The translations under genes were made by a program, and so were the position numbers. DNA of 13,635 nucleotides from Clostridia bacterium (GTDB lineage: Bacteria > Bacillota > Clostridia > TANB77 > CAG-508), in contig CAADUD010000145.1 of the NCBI GenBank assembly GCA_900752095.1, positions 1 through 13,635 of the forward strand, in the 5' to 3' direction. Positions 13,135 to 13,635 of the stretch are shown here, piece by piece. Within the stretch, counting starts at the first letter, position 1, and each line of letters opens with the position of its first letter. The notes beneath the pieces are model-generated. The model did not search any database, had not been told where the DNA came from, and saw only the letters and a program-made list of their open reading frames with translations.

Positions 13135-13635
13135 TTATTTTAGTTGTCTAATTTCTTGTAAAGCAAGTTTTAGAGCTTTCATGTTTCCATCTATTACTTC
13201 TGGTTTTTTAGCAAATTTATGATGGAAAGAACCTTCCATATCTTTCAAAAAATCTTCTTCTTTCATAATATCTGCGACTTTTACTATAGCAGCAAGCATA
13301 GGAGTATTAGGAAAATATTTTCCTAAAGTTTCCATAGATACTTTTCTAGCATCAATTGTATAAATACTGCCGTGATACTGAGGAAGTTTTTTTTCTATTT
13401 CTTCTTTTCCTTTTGTAGTATTAATAACAATAGCACCATCTTCCTTTAAACCTGCTGTTACATCAACAGAATCTAATAAAGTATCATCAACAACTACTAC
13501 ATAATCTGGTTCATATATATTACTATGGATACGAATAGGGGTATTACTAATACGGTTATAGGCAGTAAGTGGAGCACCCATTCTTTCTGGACCATATTCA
13601 GGAAAACCTTGAATGTATTTGCCAGTATTAAAAGC
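13135..13635 (-). CDS. porG: Pyruvate:ferredoxin oxidoreductase, gamma subunit (5' end outside window)
   Basis: 167 codons including the stop are visible, about 166 residues; the frame remains open to the window edge, so roughly 20-25 N-terminal residues (with the usual GRGGQG motif) are missing. The visible start reads AFNTGKYIQGFPEYGPERMG, a strongly conserved signature of this subunit, followed by PIRIHSNIYEPDYVVVVDDTLL and AIVINTTKG. The gamma subunit forms the Rossmann-like domain III of the complex. It is the first visible gene of the operon; the promoter is outside the window. The internal Met at 13581 is not the start because the conserved motif precedes it. Confidence 0.93.
   Translation of the reverse strand, partial: AFNTGKYIQGFPEYGPERMGAPLTAYNRISNTPIRIHSNIYEPDYVVVVDDTLLDSVDVTAGLKEDGAIVINTTKGKEEIEKKLPQYHGSIYTIDARKVSMETLGKYFPNTPMLAAIVKVADIMKEEDFLKDMEGSFHHKFAKKPEVIDGNMKALKLALQEIRQLK

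Noticed and set aside
1..13635. CRISPR array, tRNA, rRNA or insertion-sequence ends
   Set aside because: No regularly spaced repeats, no tRNA or rRNA core sequences and no DDE transposase were seen on either strand.

Overview
The window is AT-rich throughout (A/T-ending codons, A- and T-rich spacers) with strong GGAGG-type ribosome binding sites. It carries a four-subunit pyruvate:ferredoxin oxidoreductase operon, a 2[4Fe-4S] ferredoxin, an OmpR-type two-component pair, and the holB-ricT pairing of Firmicutes. Together these point to an anaerobic, low-GC Bacillota of the class Clostridia. An uncultured gut lineage is plausible, but the species cannot be read from the sequence.

Region 1 (1 to about 3790) looks like the right-hand part of an integrated element whose left end lies outside the window. 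It starts with the last 30 codons of an Asn-rich protein ending in GFRATL. This is the signature of the variable or template repeat of a diversity-generating retroelement (DGR). Next come a DUF6076-like zinc-binding protein on the minus strand, a 374-base divergent control region with a possible pseudoknotted RNA, a 46-residue TnpW-like protein, and a large serine recombinase. The extended -10 promoter of the recombinase sits inside a perfect 14-bp inverted repeat.

Region 2 (about 3791-4330) is the C-terminal end of a GH94 glycoside phosphorylase / cyclic-glucan-synthase-like protein with no start. The recombinase stop codon is 16 bases before the first GH94 residue, so the element appears to have split this gene. 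The missing 5' part is expected at the far end of the element. A strong bidirectional terminator closes the gene.

Region 3 (4332-10050) is chromosomal core. A small two-helix membrane protein on the minus strand faces a likely operon on the plus strand: response regulator, sensor kinase, signal peptidase I, DNA polymerase III delta', RicT (PSP1) and ferredoxin, ending at a strong terminator. Upstream of the operon promoter are four tandem 11-bp units (consensus near TTTCAnAAATA), a pattern expected for an OmpR/PhoB-type regulator and suggestive of autoregulation. holB has a one-base frame discontinuity near its 3' end, and the DUF6076 gene has one near its 5' end. Both lie at or near six-A runs, so either assembly error or true mutation is possible.

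Region 4 (10082-13635) is entirely minus-strand: an unrecognised 96-residue protein and the por operon in transcription order gamma (cut by the window edge), delta, alpha, beta. The enzyme makes acetyl-CoA from pyruvate and reduces ferredoxin. The 57-residue ferredoxin at 9819-9992 is a natural electron acceptor, although it is transcribed from the other side.
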